This document shows, piece after piece, positions 1 through 6,749 of a stretch of DNA of 8,780 nt. This DNA is from Deltaproteobacteria bacterium (GTDB lineage Bacteria > Desulfobacterota > Desulfobacteria > Desulfobacterales > JAFDDL01). The position numbers were made by a program, and so were the translations under genes. The notes under the pieces were generated by a model. That model saw only the letters and a program-made list of their open reading frames with translations, was not told the origin of the DNA and ran no database searches. Position 1 is the first letter of the stretch, and every line of letters begins with the position of its first letter. The stretch covers positions 1-8,780 of the forward strand of contig JAFDDL010000129.1 in NCBI GenBank assembly GCA_019310865.1, read 5' to 3'.

Positions 1-163
1 AGTTTAAACAATAATTTGAATTAAAGCCAATAGCATTCTAACGCCAAGTAAACACAACTTCGGTGTTCCAATAAATTGTTTGCTTTCCAACAGAGAATCT
101 GATTAATGATTCCTATTTCAAACCATATTTGCTTAAACACCAGTTTTAAAAAGGAGACTTGTC

Positions 164-727
164 ATGAAAATCATCACCATTCTGGGTAGCCCGAGAAAAA
201 AGGGAAACACTGCTAAAGTACTCTCAATGTTTGAAGATAAAGTTGAAAACAACCATGAAGTTGAACGGGTTAACGTTACCAAGTATAATGTGGACGGCTG
301 CCTTGGATGCTATAAGTGCCAGGAAAGCAAGGATGAACCCGGCTGCGTTCAAAAGGATGATGCATTGACCATATTTGAGAAAATGATCCAGGCCGACGCT
401 ATTGTGTATGCTTCACCGCTTTACTGCTGGAGCTTTACCTCCCAGATAAAACCCCTGATCGACCGGCATTTTTGCCTGGTATCCGGTGATGGCACGCCTG
501 CCCAAGACTCCCTAATCAGCGGTAAATCGGCTGCCCTGCTTGTGACCTGTGCTGGCCCTATTGAAGGTAACTGTGACGCCATCCAAGGTATCTTCACAGG
601 CCTTTGCGAATATGGCAAGCTGACGGCAAAAGGCAATTTTATTCTGCCCTTCTGCACAACACCGGATGCTATTGGTGATAAAGGAGCCGAGCTAGCTGAA
701 AATCTAGCCAAAGCGATCACCGGATAA
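164..727 (+). CDS. Flavodoxin-fold NAD(P)H-dependent FMN reductase / iron-sulfur flavoprotein-like
   Basis: The 187-residue protein starts with a beta strand and the FMN phosphate-binding loop GSPRKKGNT (residues 8-16), typical of the NADPH-dependent FMN reductase / flavodoxin_2 superfamily. Members are soluble cytoplasmic proteins that bind FMN and pass electrons to small acceptors; the substrate here cannot be told. A cysteine cluster follows, C46-x2-C49-x2-C52-x8-C61. It resembles the compact 4Fe-4S motif of archaeal and bacterial iron-sulfur flavoproteins (ISF), although the last spacing is longer than I recall for ISF. Residues 80-100 (YASPLYCWSFTSQIK) match the family's 'SPxY' segment that shapes the flavin site. 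The ATG has a GGAG ribosome binding site 7 bases upstream (153-156). The gene stands alone; nothing nearby shows its partner. The family is confident. Whether it carries an Fe-S cluster is open, since many CxGCxxC relatives may not. Confidence 0.85.
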   Translation: MKIITILGSPRKKGNTAKVLSMFEDKVENNHEVERVNVTKYNVDGCLGCYKCQESKDEPGCVQKDDALTIFEKMIQADAIVYASPLYCWSFTSQIKPLIDRHFCLVSGDGTPAQDSLISGKSAALLVTCAGPIEGNCDAIQGIFTGLCEYGKLTAKGNFILPFCTTPDAIGDKGAELAENLAKAITG

Positions 728-941
728 AAAAACCATCAAATGCTTTTCGGAAAAGAACCACTTTGCAAGGTCCATATACTCTCAATGTATCTGTACTCGG
801 GCAATATTTGTTTTTTAGCAAAGTATCGCCAGGTTTGACAAGCCCGATTCCTTTGAGATATTCAAAATGTATCATATAAATGACTACCTGTTAAAAAAAA
901 AAAAAATTATCCACCTCTAAATTAAGGTTTTGTCGGATACG
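728..941. other. Intergenic stretch with a poly-A tract
   Basis: This is an AT-rich gap with no credible coding sequence. It contains an uninterrupted run of 14 A (893-906) shortly before the methyltransferase gene. A weak AT-only inverted repeat (743-755) follows the flavoprotein gene and has no U-tract, so no clear terminator is seen. Confidence 0.5.
835..864 (+). promoter_or_regulatory. Possible sigma-70 promoter before the methyltransferase gene
   Basis: A consensus -35 box TTGACA (835-840) is followed after 18 bases by TATTCA (859-864), a poor -10 match. It lies about 75 bases before the likely methyltransferase start. The -35 match is good and the -10 weak, so this is tentative. Confidence 0.25.
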
Positions 942-1700
942 ATGGCAGATACAAATCAATTCTATGCGCGGCTCACACCCCTGTACCACCTCATCTATCC
1001 AGATTGGGATAAGAGCATGAAATACCAGGCCACCATGCTCGAGTCCGTCATCCATGAATTCTGGGGTGACACCTCATCTGTTCTCGACGTTTCCTGCGGT
1101 ATCGGCACGCAGTCGCTTGGTCTATCAATTCTTGGATACAGTGTCACAGCGTCTGATCTTTCGCCCGACGAGGTCGATCGGGGAAAGGAAGAGGCAGCTA
1201 AAAGAGATTTATCCGTTACTTTTTCTGTGGCAGACATGCGCCAGGCCTTCAACCATCACAATAGGCAGTTCGATATCGTGATATCGTGCGACAATTCCGT
1301 CCCTCACCTTCTTTCAGATGAGGATATTCTTACTGCCTTCCAGCAGTTCTATCAATGCACGCGCCCAGGAGGCGGTTGCGTCATCACCGTCCGGGATTAC
1401 GAGAAGGAAGATTTCTCAATGCAACAAGTCAAGCCATATGGTATTCGGGAAGACAACGGCAAACGCTGGTTGCTCTGGCAGGTTTGGGACCCGCATCCGC
1501 CGACGTATGATGTTACAATGTACTTTGTCGAGGATCGTGGTGAGCCCACGTGCCGAACCTATGCACTGAGATCCACGTATTATGCCGTAGGCATTCCCTC
1601 GCTCATGGCACTAATGCAGCAGGCGGGTTTTGATGACGTACGTAGACTTAATGATAGATTTTTCCAGCCCATGATCATTGGCACAAGGAAAGCACAATAA
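942..1700 (+). CDS. Class I SAM-dependent methyltransferase
   Basis: From the ATG at 942 the protein has 252 residues and a class I Rossmann-like methyltransferase fold. Motif I is LDVSCGIGTQS (residues 48-58), the SAM-binding glycine loop. The acidic residue ending strand beta-2 is D72 (TASDLS), ADM at 97-99 matches the adenine-contacting segment, and CDNSVPHL (116-123) is the motif IV region. The PGG turn before strand 5 (RPGGGCVITVRDY) is also present. It transfers a methyl group from SAM to an unknown acceptor; overall it resembles glycine/sarcosine N-methyltransferase-type or Methyltransf_25 proteins. Start choice: a TTG at 930 would add MSDT, but it sits only 2 bases after the AAGG at 924-927. 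The ATG at 942 is 14 bases from it. Neither spacing is ideal, and the family N-terminus (FYxxLxPLYHLIYPDW) fits 942. The next gene follows after 62 bases on the same strand. Confidence 0.85.
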   Translation: MADTNQFYARLTPLYHLIYPDWDKSMKYQATMLESVIHEFWGDTSSVLDVSCGIGTQSLGLSILGYSVTASDLSPDEVDRGKEEAAKRDLSVTFSVADMRQAFNHHNRQFDIVISCDNSVPHLLSDEDILTAFQQFYQCTRPGGGCVITVRDYEKEDFSMQQVKPYGIREDNGKRWLLWQVWDPHPPTYDVTMYFVEDRGEPTCRTYALRSTYYAVGIPSLMALMQQAGFDDVRRLNDRFFQPMIIGTRKAQ

Positions 1701-1752
1701 TTTACTTGAGAGGGACGTGTAAAAAGCCGCGCTGCTGATTTAAAAGTTAGAC
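1698..1752 (+). repeat. Possible degenerate attC-like site after the methyltransferase gene
   Basis: The gap after the methyltransferase stop contains TTGAGAGGGACG near its start. It ends in GTTAGAC (1746-1752), which fits the integron core-site consensus GTTRRRY and lies 10 bases before the next ATG, as in gene cassettes. GC-rich GCCGCGC lies between. However, the matching RYYYAAC half (GTCTAAC) is not present, so a functional attC is not supported. It may be a decayed site or chance. Confidence 0.22.
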
Positions 1753-1762
1753 CTATATCAAG

Positions 1763-2539
1763 ATGCGTTTAATACTAATTGAGGGTGTGCCTGGCTCTGG
1801 GAAGACGACTATTGCAAAGGAGGTCTGTCGGCGGCTGCGGAGCATTGGGGTTGTAGCAAATTGGTATCTGGAGGAGACTGCAGAGCATCCAATACATCCT
1901 CGTTCGCTGACAAGGTCTTGTGATGCCCCGGAATTCGCGAACAACTGTTTGAAACGCTGGAGGTTGTTTGTTAAACAGGCTCGGAAGAGCGAGGTAATGC
2001 ATATCATTGAGCCAATCTACACTTCTTCTTTGATCATCCGCGAGTTCACGAAGAGGGATGTGCCCAAGGTGTATGTAATGAGCGTGGAGTCAGGCATACG
2101 AAACTGGATTCCAGATCAAGTGTATCGTAATGAGGAACACACGAGTGAGGTGCTGGGCCATCTCATCGACCAATACAACGATCTGCGCACGCCAGCAGAA
2201 GCTCCGTGCGTACTCGGCGTTTGCCTTCGGCATTCAGGAAAACTCATCGGGCATGTTGGATTGAGCCCAATGCGAGGGCACGCTGAGATCGGTTACGCCA
2301 TAGAAGACAAAGAGCAGGGCCGGGGCTACGCAACTCAGGCTGTCTCAGCGATGGCCAGGTGGGGTCACGAAAAATTTAGTCTACCCAAAATCCTCGGTAT
2401 CGTGGCGAGCGGTAATGTAGGTTCCTGCTCAGTTCTGGAAAAGTCTGGCTTTGTTCTTGTCCATGAGGAAACGGGCTCCTTGAATGGTTGGCACGGGGTC
2501 ATCCGGACATATGAATCAGCCGAAAAGCGTAGGGAATGA
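1763..2539 (+). CDS. Chimeric protein: N-terminal P-loop kinase fragment fused to a GNAT acetyltransferase
   Basis: Two families are joined in one 258-residue frame. Residues 1-82 match the start of a P-loop kinase/NTPase: beta strand LILIEG, Walker A GVPGSGKTT (8-16), then NWYLEETAEHPIHPRS (33-48). The rest of that fold (acceptor site, lid, Walker B region) is missing. From about residue 83 a complete RimJ/RimL-type GNAT domain runs to about 250. It begins TSSLIIREFT (87-96), has the acetyl-CoA pyrophosphate loop QGRGYA (185-190), and ends with N218...S221...LEKSGF (225-230). The likely activity is acetyl transfer from acetyl-CoA to an amine of unknown identity; the kinase part looks unable to phosphorylate. 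M79 (codon at 1997) could be the original GNAT start; a GAGG lies only 2 bases before it. The 1763 start has no clear ribosome binding site. The fusion could come from recombination between cassettes. Confidence 0.8.
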   Translation: MRLILIEGVPGSGKTTIAKEVCRRLRSIGVVANWYLEETAEHPIHPRSLTRSCDAPEFANNCLKRWRLFVKQARKSEVMHIIEPIYTSSLIIREFTKRDVPKVYVMSVESGIRNWIPDQVYRNEEHTSEVLGHLIDQYNDLRTPAEAPCVLGVCLRHSGKLIGHVGLSPMRGHAEIGYAIEDKEQGRGYATQAVSAMARWGHEKFSLPKILGIVASGNVGSCSVLEKSGFVLVHEETGSLNGWHGVIRTYESAEKRRE

Positions 2540-2556
2540 TGTGTCAGTGGATTAAG

Positions 2557-2593
2557 CGGAGCCGAACAAAGGCATTAAAAGGACGGGCATTAT
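2557..2593 (+). repeat. Possible remnant of an attC 3' end before the DUF4037 gene
   Basis: The stretch just before the start codon reads GGACGGGCATTATATG. This resembles the GGCGGGCGTTATATG commonly seen where an attC site runs into a cassette gene, with the key G of the core site changed to A. No complementary left half is evident. Weak on its own; it gains a little from similar pieces at the neighbouring junctions. Confidence 0.18.
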
Positions 2594-3601
2594 ATGAGAG
2601 AAATGAAACCAGAAAAAGAATTCGTTAATGGTGTGCAACTTTGCCAAACATTCTACGATCAGATTGTATGGCCTCTGCTTTCTAGAGAAGGATTCTCAAA
2701 TCTTATGCATTCCTCCGGGCTCTTGGATGCGGGATCGGAAGTCTTCGGGTTAGATGATGTTCGTTCTACGGATCACCACTGGGGGCCAAGAGTATTGATA
2801 TTCCTCAACGACACTGATCATGAAAAGCATGCTGCAGATCTTAAGAGTGTTCTGGGCAAGAAGCTTCCTTTCGAATTCATGGGATACTCAACAAACTTTG
2901 GGCAACCAGATGAAATTGGGGTTCAGCTGCTGCAGCCAACTGCGAAAAGACCAATCAATCATCGGGTTCAGTTTTTCAAAGTGACTTCATTCTTTCGACA
3001 TTGGTTGAAAAACTTTGATCCAACTTCCAAGGAAATAACGCTTGAACACTGGCGCAGCCTACCGCAACAAGTTCTTTTTGCCATAAGAAACGGTAAGCTG
3101 TTTCGGGATGATCTTAATGTTGAGTCCATCCGCAAAAAACTATGGTTCTACCCAAAGCCAATCTGGATAGAGAGGTTAATTCATGAATGGTCCAAGATAG
3201 AGGAAGAGCAGGCGTTTGTGGGTCGAACAGGCGAAGTCAATGACGAAATCGGATCACGTGTAATTACAGCCAGGCTGGTCACCAGCTTGATGAAAATCGC
3301 CTTTCTTCTCGAGAGGGAGTATTACCCATATAGCAAGTGGTTCGGAACAGCTTTCTCAAGGCTGGAAACCGCTGAACAGCTTGAGCCGCATATAATGGGT
3401 GCCCTAAAGGCAAAGGATTGGAGAGGTCGAGAGCAGAGTCTCTGTAACTGCTATAGCGTGGTGATACAGCGGCAGAACTCTATTGAAGGTCTGCCCTCTG
3501 TAAAGCTGGATATATCACATTTCTACAACAGACCGTTCAGAGTGCCCCACGCTGAAAGAATAGTTGAAACATTGAGAAAAGAGGTGTCGGAAAACATATA
3601 A
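2594..3601 (+). CDS. DUF4037 domain protein, nucleotidyltransferase-like
   Basis: This 335-residue protein matches the DUF4037 family as I recognise it. An N-terminal nucleotidyltransferase-like region has LDAGSEVFGLDD (44-55) followed by VRSTDHHWGPRV (56-67) and LIFLND (68-73). The GS pair and conserved acids resemble the metal/nucleotide site of the polymerase-beta superfamily. LPFEFMGYSTNFG (91-103) is another family-like segment. The helical C-terminal half contains EREYYPYSKWFGTAFSRL, also typical of DUF4037. No signal peptide or membrane segment is visible, so it is probably cytoplasmic. The reaction is unknown; relatives are sometimes described as aminoglycoside-nucleotidyltransferase-like, but that is not shown here. 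AAAAGGA (2577-2583) lies 10 bases before the ATG and supports this start over the ATG at 2603. It is the third of three packed plus-strand genes, and its TAA lies inside ATATAACAAA, the start of a hairpin region. Confidence 0.75.
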   Translation: MREMKPEKEFVNGVQLCQTFYDQIVWPLLSREGFSNLMHSSGLLDAGSEVFGLDDVRSTDHHWGPRVLIFLNDTDHEKHAADLKSVLGKKLPFEFMGYSTNFGQPDEIGVQLLQPTAKRPINHRVQFFKVTSFFRHWLKNFDPTSKEITLEHWRSLPQQVLFAIRNGKLFRDDLNVESIRKKLWFYPKPIWIERLIHEWSKIEEEQAFVGRTGEVNDEIGSRVITARLVTSLMKIAFLLEREYYPYSKWFGTAFSRLETAEQLEPHIMGALKAKDWRGREQSLCNCYSVVIQRQNSIEGLPSVKLDISHFYNRPFRVPHAERIVETLRKEVSENI

Positions 3602-3660
3602 CAAAAGCTTCGAGAGGGGCTTGGGTGGAGCGATGGCGTAACCCAAGCCCATCAAGCTCC
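3598..3660 (+). repeat. Strong hairpin after the DUF4037 gene, resembling the left half of an attC/VCR-type site
   Basis: A perfect 10-bp inverted repeat, GGGCTTGGGT (3617-3626) and ACCCAAGCCC (3641-3650), is separated by a 14-base loop. An outer 5-bp pair AGCTT/AAGCT lies at 3606-3610 and 3654-3658. There is no following T-run, so a standard intrinsic terminator is unlikely. TAACAAAAGCTTCGAGAGGG overlaps the stop codon and leads into the hairpin. From memory, this order resembles the left part of Vibrio VCR attC sites (TAACAAACGCCTCAAGAGGG, an inner GGGACT/AGTCCC pair, then ATTGAGC). No right half with GTTRRRY was found in the next 200 bases. The hairpin is certain; the attC reading is an inference. 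Confidence 0.45.
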
Positions 3661-4052
3661 CCGCTGAGCATTCATAAAAAGTCTGCCCTTCCAAAATCGC
3701 GCAACATAACTCCAACTAATCACAGGTTTAACGAAACCAAAGATTCGGTCGATGTATCACAACTTCTGAACAGCTATCGATTTTTCCAGATAACTGGTAT
3801 ATTGCAACCCTGGGGGATCTCCCTATCATGCATTTAAAACGAGAATGCAATTTCACGAAATCCCATATCTTGTGGCTCTCCTGAAAATGGGGTGAGTGCA
3901 CAATGTGTTATCCCGAGACTATTGCGGATTTCCAACATGTGTGGATTGTCTGATTGGGTGAGAGGCCGAAACAAAACCAATTCGTGGGCGTGGTTTTGGC
4001 GATTATGGGCGTGCTCCTTATTTCGGTGTAAATCTCGATGGCGCAGAGACGT
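3661..4052. other. Non-coding stretch, possible decayed DNA
   Basis: About 390 bases with no convincing gene on either strand. Small items seen: a 6-bp inverted repeat TGCATT/AATGCA around 3829-3849, and a direct repeat TGGGCGTG at 3985-3992 and 4006-4013. A short minus-strand frame of 33 codons (3938 to about 3837, reading MLEIRNSLGITHCALTPFSG onward) has no recognised relative. It may be the remains of a lost gene or mobile element between the cassette-like block and the catabolic operon. Confidence 0.4.
3972..3998 (-). terminator. Candidate terminator of the esterase-aldolase operon
   Basis: An 8-bp perfect inverted repeat (CAAAACCA at 3972-3979, TGGTTTTG at 3991-3998) with an 11-base loop lies about 55 bases downstream of the aldolase stop. 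Read on the minus strand, the stem ends in TGGTTTTG followed by TTT, giving a modest U-rich tail. The stem is AT-rich, so termination would be moderate at best. Confidence 0.35.
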
Positions 4053-5171
4053 TCATTGACTGCATCCTCTGAGATCTATGGGCCAGGTGCCGACCACTGT
4101 TTCGCCCCTGGTGAGATAAAATCGATCAAACAGATTGACTGTCGGGTCACAATGGGACGTCACCAGCTCCAGGACCGCGCCAAGCGGGGGGAGCGCTGAG
4201 TTGTCAGCGCTGGTGATCATGCCATGTTCATCGCCGAACCAGTCATACGCCAATGTGGACTTTTCAGGCACGATAACTTGTGGCTTTCCGCCATCTTTGT
4301 AGAGTGTCTTTAGCCCCGCGTCTACGGTTACAAGACCTTTGTGATTGGCACTGATAACCGTTGTGAGCAGTCGTAAGGCCGGGTCGAATGGGACAAATCG
4401 CGTATCGTTATCCGCCGATCCAATCGCCAGATACGCTGTGTCCATGCACACGTATGATCCCACCTGAAGCTCCGTTATCTCGGGTATGGTGAGATCGATG
4501 TCGAACGTTCCCGTGCCGGAAGCGCTGAAGAGGGTGCAGGTTGGCACGGTGTCCCGAAGTTCGTTGAAGACACGGGCGGCCTCCTGCATGCATCGACGGG
4601 AGGCTTGCTTTCTCGTGGCATAAGACCGAATGTGCTGGACATGGCCGGCGTATGACTGAATTCCCCGAAGATGCAGATTGGGGTTGTTTACAATATGCGC
4701 CGCCAATTTCAATGCATCGGACGGCCTCACGCCGGTCCGATGCAAACCGACATCCACATCAATGAGCACGCCCATTGACATGCCTCTTGCGCGCAGAACC
4801 GCATTGAGCAATTCAATGTTGCCCGGATGATCCACAACGACCATCAGGGAAGGATCCGTCGTTATGAGATCAACAATCCTTTCTACTTTGTGCGATGTCA
4901 CCACCGGCCCGGTAATAAGGATACCGTCAAGACCTGCCTTCACCAACACTTCGGCTTCAGAGACCTTCGCGACACAGGGGCCGATTGCTCCGGTCTCGAT
5001 TTGTTTCCGGGCCAGGGCGGAGCATTTGTGCGCCTTGGCATGGGGGCGGAGATCCTTGCCGGCGCTCTTGACGGCGGCCTGCATCTTCTGAAGGTTTTGC
5101 TCGAGGACATCCATATCCAGCACCAGACATGGGGTGTCGAGGTCAGACTTGTATTTCTCTTCGGTGGTCAT
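4053..5171 (-). CDS. D-threonine aldolase / D-serine dehydratase-like PLP enzyme
   Basis: The 372-residue protein belongs to the fold-type III (alanine-racemase N-terminal) DSD1/D-threonine aldolase family. The PLP lysine motif is RPHAKAHK (42-49), with K46 the expected Schiff-base lysine. GTGTFD (about 220-225) matches the PLP phosphate-binding glycine segment. The C-terminal metal site SHCDPTVNLFDRFY has H340-C341-D342. An H-x-D pair is what I recall binding Mn2+ in D-threonine aldolase, whereas eukaryotic D-serine dehydratases use His and Cys for zinc. D-threonine aldolase (D-threonine to glycine and acetaldehyde, also acting on other D-3-hydroxy amino acids) is therefore the better guess. 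Cytoplasmic. An in-frame stop just upstream fixes the ATG. The nearest GGAG is 13 bases away, and the start overlaps the stop of a short leader ORF, so translation may be coupled. It is the distal gene of an operon behind the esterase-family gene. Confidence 0.85.
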   Translation of the reverse strand: MTTEEKYKSDLDTPCLVLDMDVLEQNLQKMQAAVKSAGKDLRPHAKAHKCSALARKQIETGAIGPCVAKVSEAEVLVKAGLDGILITGPVVTSHKVERIVDLITTDPSLMVVVDHPGNIELLNAVLRARGMSMGVLIDVDVGLHRTGVRPSDALKLAAHIVNNPNLHLRGIQSYAGHVQHIRSYATRKQASRRCMQEAARVFNELRDTVPTCTLFSASGTGTFDIDLTIPEITELQVGSYVCMDTAYLAIGSADNDTRFVPFDPALRLLTTVISANHKGLVTVDAGLKTLYKDGGKPQVIVPEKSTLAYDWFGDEHGMITSADNSALPPLGAVLELVTSHCDPTVNLFDRFYLTRGETVVGTWPIDLRGCSQ

Positions 5172-5227
5172 CTGATTCTTTCAGCTCCAACAACGTCTCC
5201 CCCTTCCATTTTAAGATTCTGCTTCAT
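5168..5227 (-). CDS. 19-residue leader ORF overlapping the aldolase start (ATGA)
   Basis: A short frame, MKQNLKMEGGDVVGAERIR, begins 7 codon-like triplets after the esterase operon gap with the strongest ribosome binding site in the region: AAAGGAGGAAGC directly before its ATG. Its TGA overlaps the aldolase ATG as ATGA, the classic arrangement for translational coupling. The aldolase itself lacks a well-placed site. It could be a coupling leader or the shrunken start of a lost gene; the peptide has no recognised motif. An imperfect hairpin (5257-5273, ACTGGC/GCCGGT with one mismatch) lies between the esterase stop and this ORF. Confidence 0.45.
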   Translation of the reverse strand: MKQNLKMEGGDVVGAERIR

Positions 5228-5293
5228 GCTTCCTCCTTTGTGTTCCATTTAATCCGACTGGCTTGAGGCCGGTATCAGGTGTAAGGGGCTTCC

Positions 5294-6619
5294 TTAATGT
5301 TGCCTTCCCGTGACGTGAATCTCACGGACGAAATACAAACCATCCCAGATTTTGAGCGTGTTGGGATAGTCACTGTACTCGCCCGTTACTTGCGCGGGCC
5401 GGGGTTGACTCAGCCAGTCATATACGGGCCCCGATTTTGGCGCCTCATGCAGATTTAAATAAAACATCGGCAGGCCCGTATTCAGCATTCCTGCATCCAA
5501 CGAACCCGGCTTAGGCATTTTAACGGATTTCGGGTAAACCTTACCTTTCGCGTCCAAATACCAGGGGCCGTAACCGTAAGTACAACCAATCGTTACGTAG
5601 TCATCTTTGAGTGCGTTCTGGAGTTGATGCCCTGTGTTATAATCATTTTCGTTGTCTAATGTCCTTCGTAAATGATTATTATGTAGCATTAAAATCACCT
5701 TTCCGTAGCGTTTCCTTAACCACAGCGTGTTTTCCGCCATCGTCCTGGCACGGATCCCGAAAGTGGCTGCCCCATCCATGGATTTCCAAAACGCCTTACT
5801 CGATTTGCCTACATTTCTATTCATCTTGTAACGGTCGGCCTGCCGTAAGGAAATGGCCAGCTGATGGGCTAAATCATAGTCCTCGGCTGAAGATGTTTTT
5901 TTATACACATCCGCCAGCAACTCCAACCGATCAATCAATCCGGTTATATAAGCCGTGAGTGCAAATTTTTCCTCTTTCGGCAACACATCATACGCAGCTT
6001 GCGACTCAAAGACGGGGTGTTTGTCATCCGAAAAATCTTTAACGGATGCCAATGGGCGCTCGAACTTCCGTACCAGGGGTAGCAGGGTTTGTTTTATTTT
6101 CCCGGCATACGCGGGTTCCACCTTTTCAAAATAGGCGATCACCCGGTCCAGTGCCGGCATCCATGTGCCGTTACCACCAAGAAAATCGGAGCCGTGAAAA
6201 TGCAGTTTGCGGGTATGGCTCGGGTCCAGGTTGTACGCTCTCATCCACTTCCCCATCGCCTGCATTTCCGGGTACAAGGCCATTCCCAGACTGCCGCCCC
6301 GGTACCACATTTCGGGCGTCGCCGGGCCCCCCTGGACATACTCATCGATGATCAGTGAATCAGCGAATCCTGCTTCCAATGCGATGGCATTAAATCCCAT
6401 CTCCGTCATCAAAAACTCCACAATGCGGTGTTTGGCCTGGGTAATCTCACCGATAAAATGATTACTTTCCCCAAGCGCGACGACACGGGCATCACCAACA
6501 ATGGCCCGTAATCCTTCAAGATCTTCAACGCCTTGCCCCGCTTCCAATGTTTTCATGGGGTATGCGTGTTCTTTGGCCCAGTTACTGAAAGCATCGGATA
6601 ATTCACTATTTTTTTTCAT
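5294..6619 (-). CDS. Erythromycin esterase-family hydrolase
   Basis: The 441-residue protein matches the erythromycin esterase (Ere) family. VVALGESNHFIGEITQAKHRIVEFL (47-70) corresponds to the family's GExxH motif: E51 and H54 align with the E43/H46 pair I recall as catalytic in EreB. LEAGFAD (81-87) and AENTLWL (295-301) are further family segments. MLHNNHLRR (311-319), with H313 and H316, matches the second histidine region (HNxH). The length is close to EreA/EreB. Known Ere enzymes hydrolyse the macrolactone ester of erythromycin; many homologues have other or unknown substrates, so resistance should not be assumed. No signal peptide, hence cytoplasmic. The ATG has GAGGG 6 bases upstream. 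It is the first gene of a minus-strand operon with the D-threonine aldolase-like gene, 66 bases ahead of the leader ORF. A shared operator-like element lies 110 bases upstream. Confidence 0.85.
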   Translation of the reverse strand: MKKNSELSDAFSNWAKEHAYPMKTLEAGQGVEDLEGLRAIVGDARVVALGESNHFIGEITQAKHRIVEFLMTEMGFNAIALEAGFADSLIIDEYVQGGPATPEMWYRGGSLGMALYPEMQAMGKWMRAYNLDPSHTRKLHFHGSDFLGGNGTWMPALDRVIAYFEKVEPAYAGKIKQTLLPLVRKFERPLASVKDFSDDKHPVFESQAAYDVLPKEEKFALTAYITGLIDRLELLADVYKKTSSAEDYDLAHQLAISLRQADRYKMNRNVGKSSKAFWKSMDGAATFGIRARTMAENTLWLRKRYGKVILMLHNNHLRRTLDNENDYNTGHQLQNALKDDYVTIGCTYGYGPWYLDAKGKVYPKSVKMPKPGSLDAGMLNTGLPMFYLNLHEAPKSGPVYDWLSQPRPAQVTGEYSDYPNTLKIWDGLYFVREIHVTGRQH

Positions 6620-6714
6620 TGTAAACCCTCTTCACCAATCAAATAATTTCCACCGCTTCATCTAATTTTCCTTAGGGTATTTTTTATTCAACAGTGACAT
6701 CAAATGGAAGCCGT

Positions 6715-6720
6715 TGTCAA
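6715..6720 (-). promoter_or_regulatory. -35 box for the esterase-aldolase operon
   Basis: A consensus TTGACA on the minus strand lies 9 bases downstream of the operator-like element and about 95 bases before the esterase ATG. The expected -10 region holds only weak matches (TCACTG at 17 bases, CACTGT at 18 bases), suggesting a promoter that depends on help or is kept weak. Confidence 0.4.
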
Positions 6721-6729
6721 GTGAAAAAT

Positions 6730-6749
6730 CGACATAATAATTGTCGACA
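6730..6749 (-). promoter_or_regulatory. Operator-like element, copy 1 (esterase-aldolase promoter)
   Basis: Read on the minus strand this is TGTCGACAATTATTATGTCG. It differs from the copy at 8197-8216 in only two bases. It contains the 12-bp palindrome ATTGTCGACAAT (6740-6751) and the wider inverted repeat CGACA-N7-TGTCG (6730-6746). A site next to a -35 box with dyad symmetry fits a dimeric GntR-type regulator; the only regulator in the window is the GntR/FCD protein at 7280-7969. Confidence 0.6.

Noticed and set aside
36..60. TTCTAACGCC near the left edge looks like a reversed attC core (GGCGTTAGAA on the minus strand).
   Set aside because: The last base does not fit GTTRRRY, and no complementary GTTAGAA half occurs in the following 120 bases.
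743..755. CTTTTC-G-GAAAAG inverted repeat after the flavoprotein gene as a terminator.
   Set aside because: Stem is short and AT-rich, the loop too small, and no T-run follows.
3625..3837. 70-codon plus-strand frame after the DUF4037 gene.
   Set aside because: Low-complexity serine/asparagine-rich product, start inside the hairpin, no ribosome binding site.
4827..5252. 141-codon plus-strand frame.
   Set aside because: It lies opposite the aldolase gene, has no family motif, and owes its length to the coding bias of the true gene.
6046..6461. Three overlapping plus-strand frames of 84-101 codons.
   Set aside because: All are antisense to the Ere-family gene, proline/arginine-rich, without motifs or ribosome binding sites.
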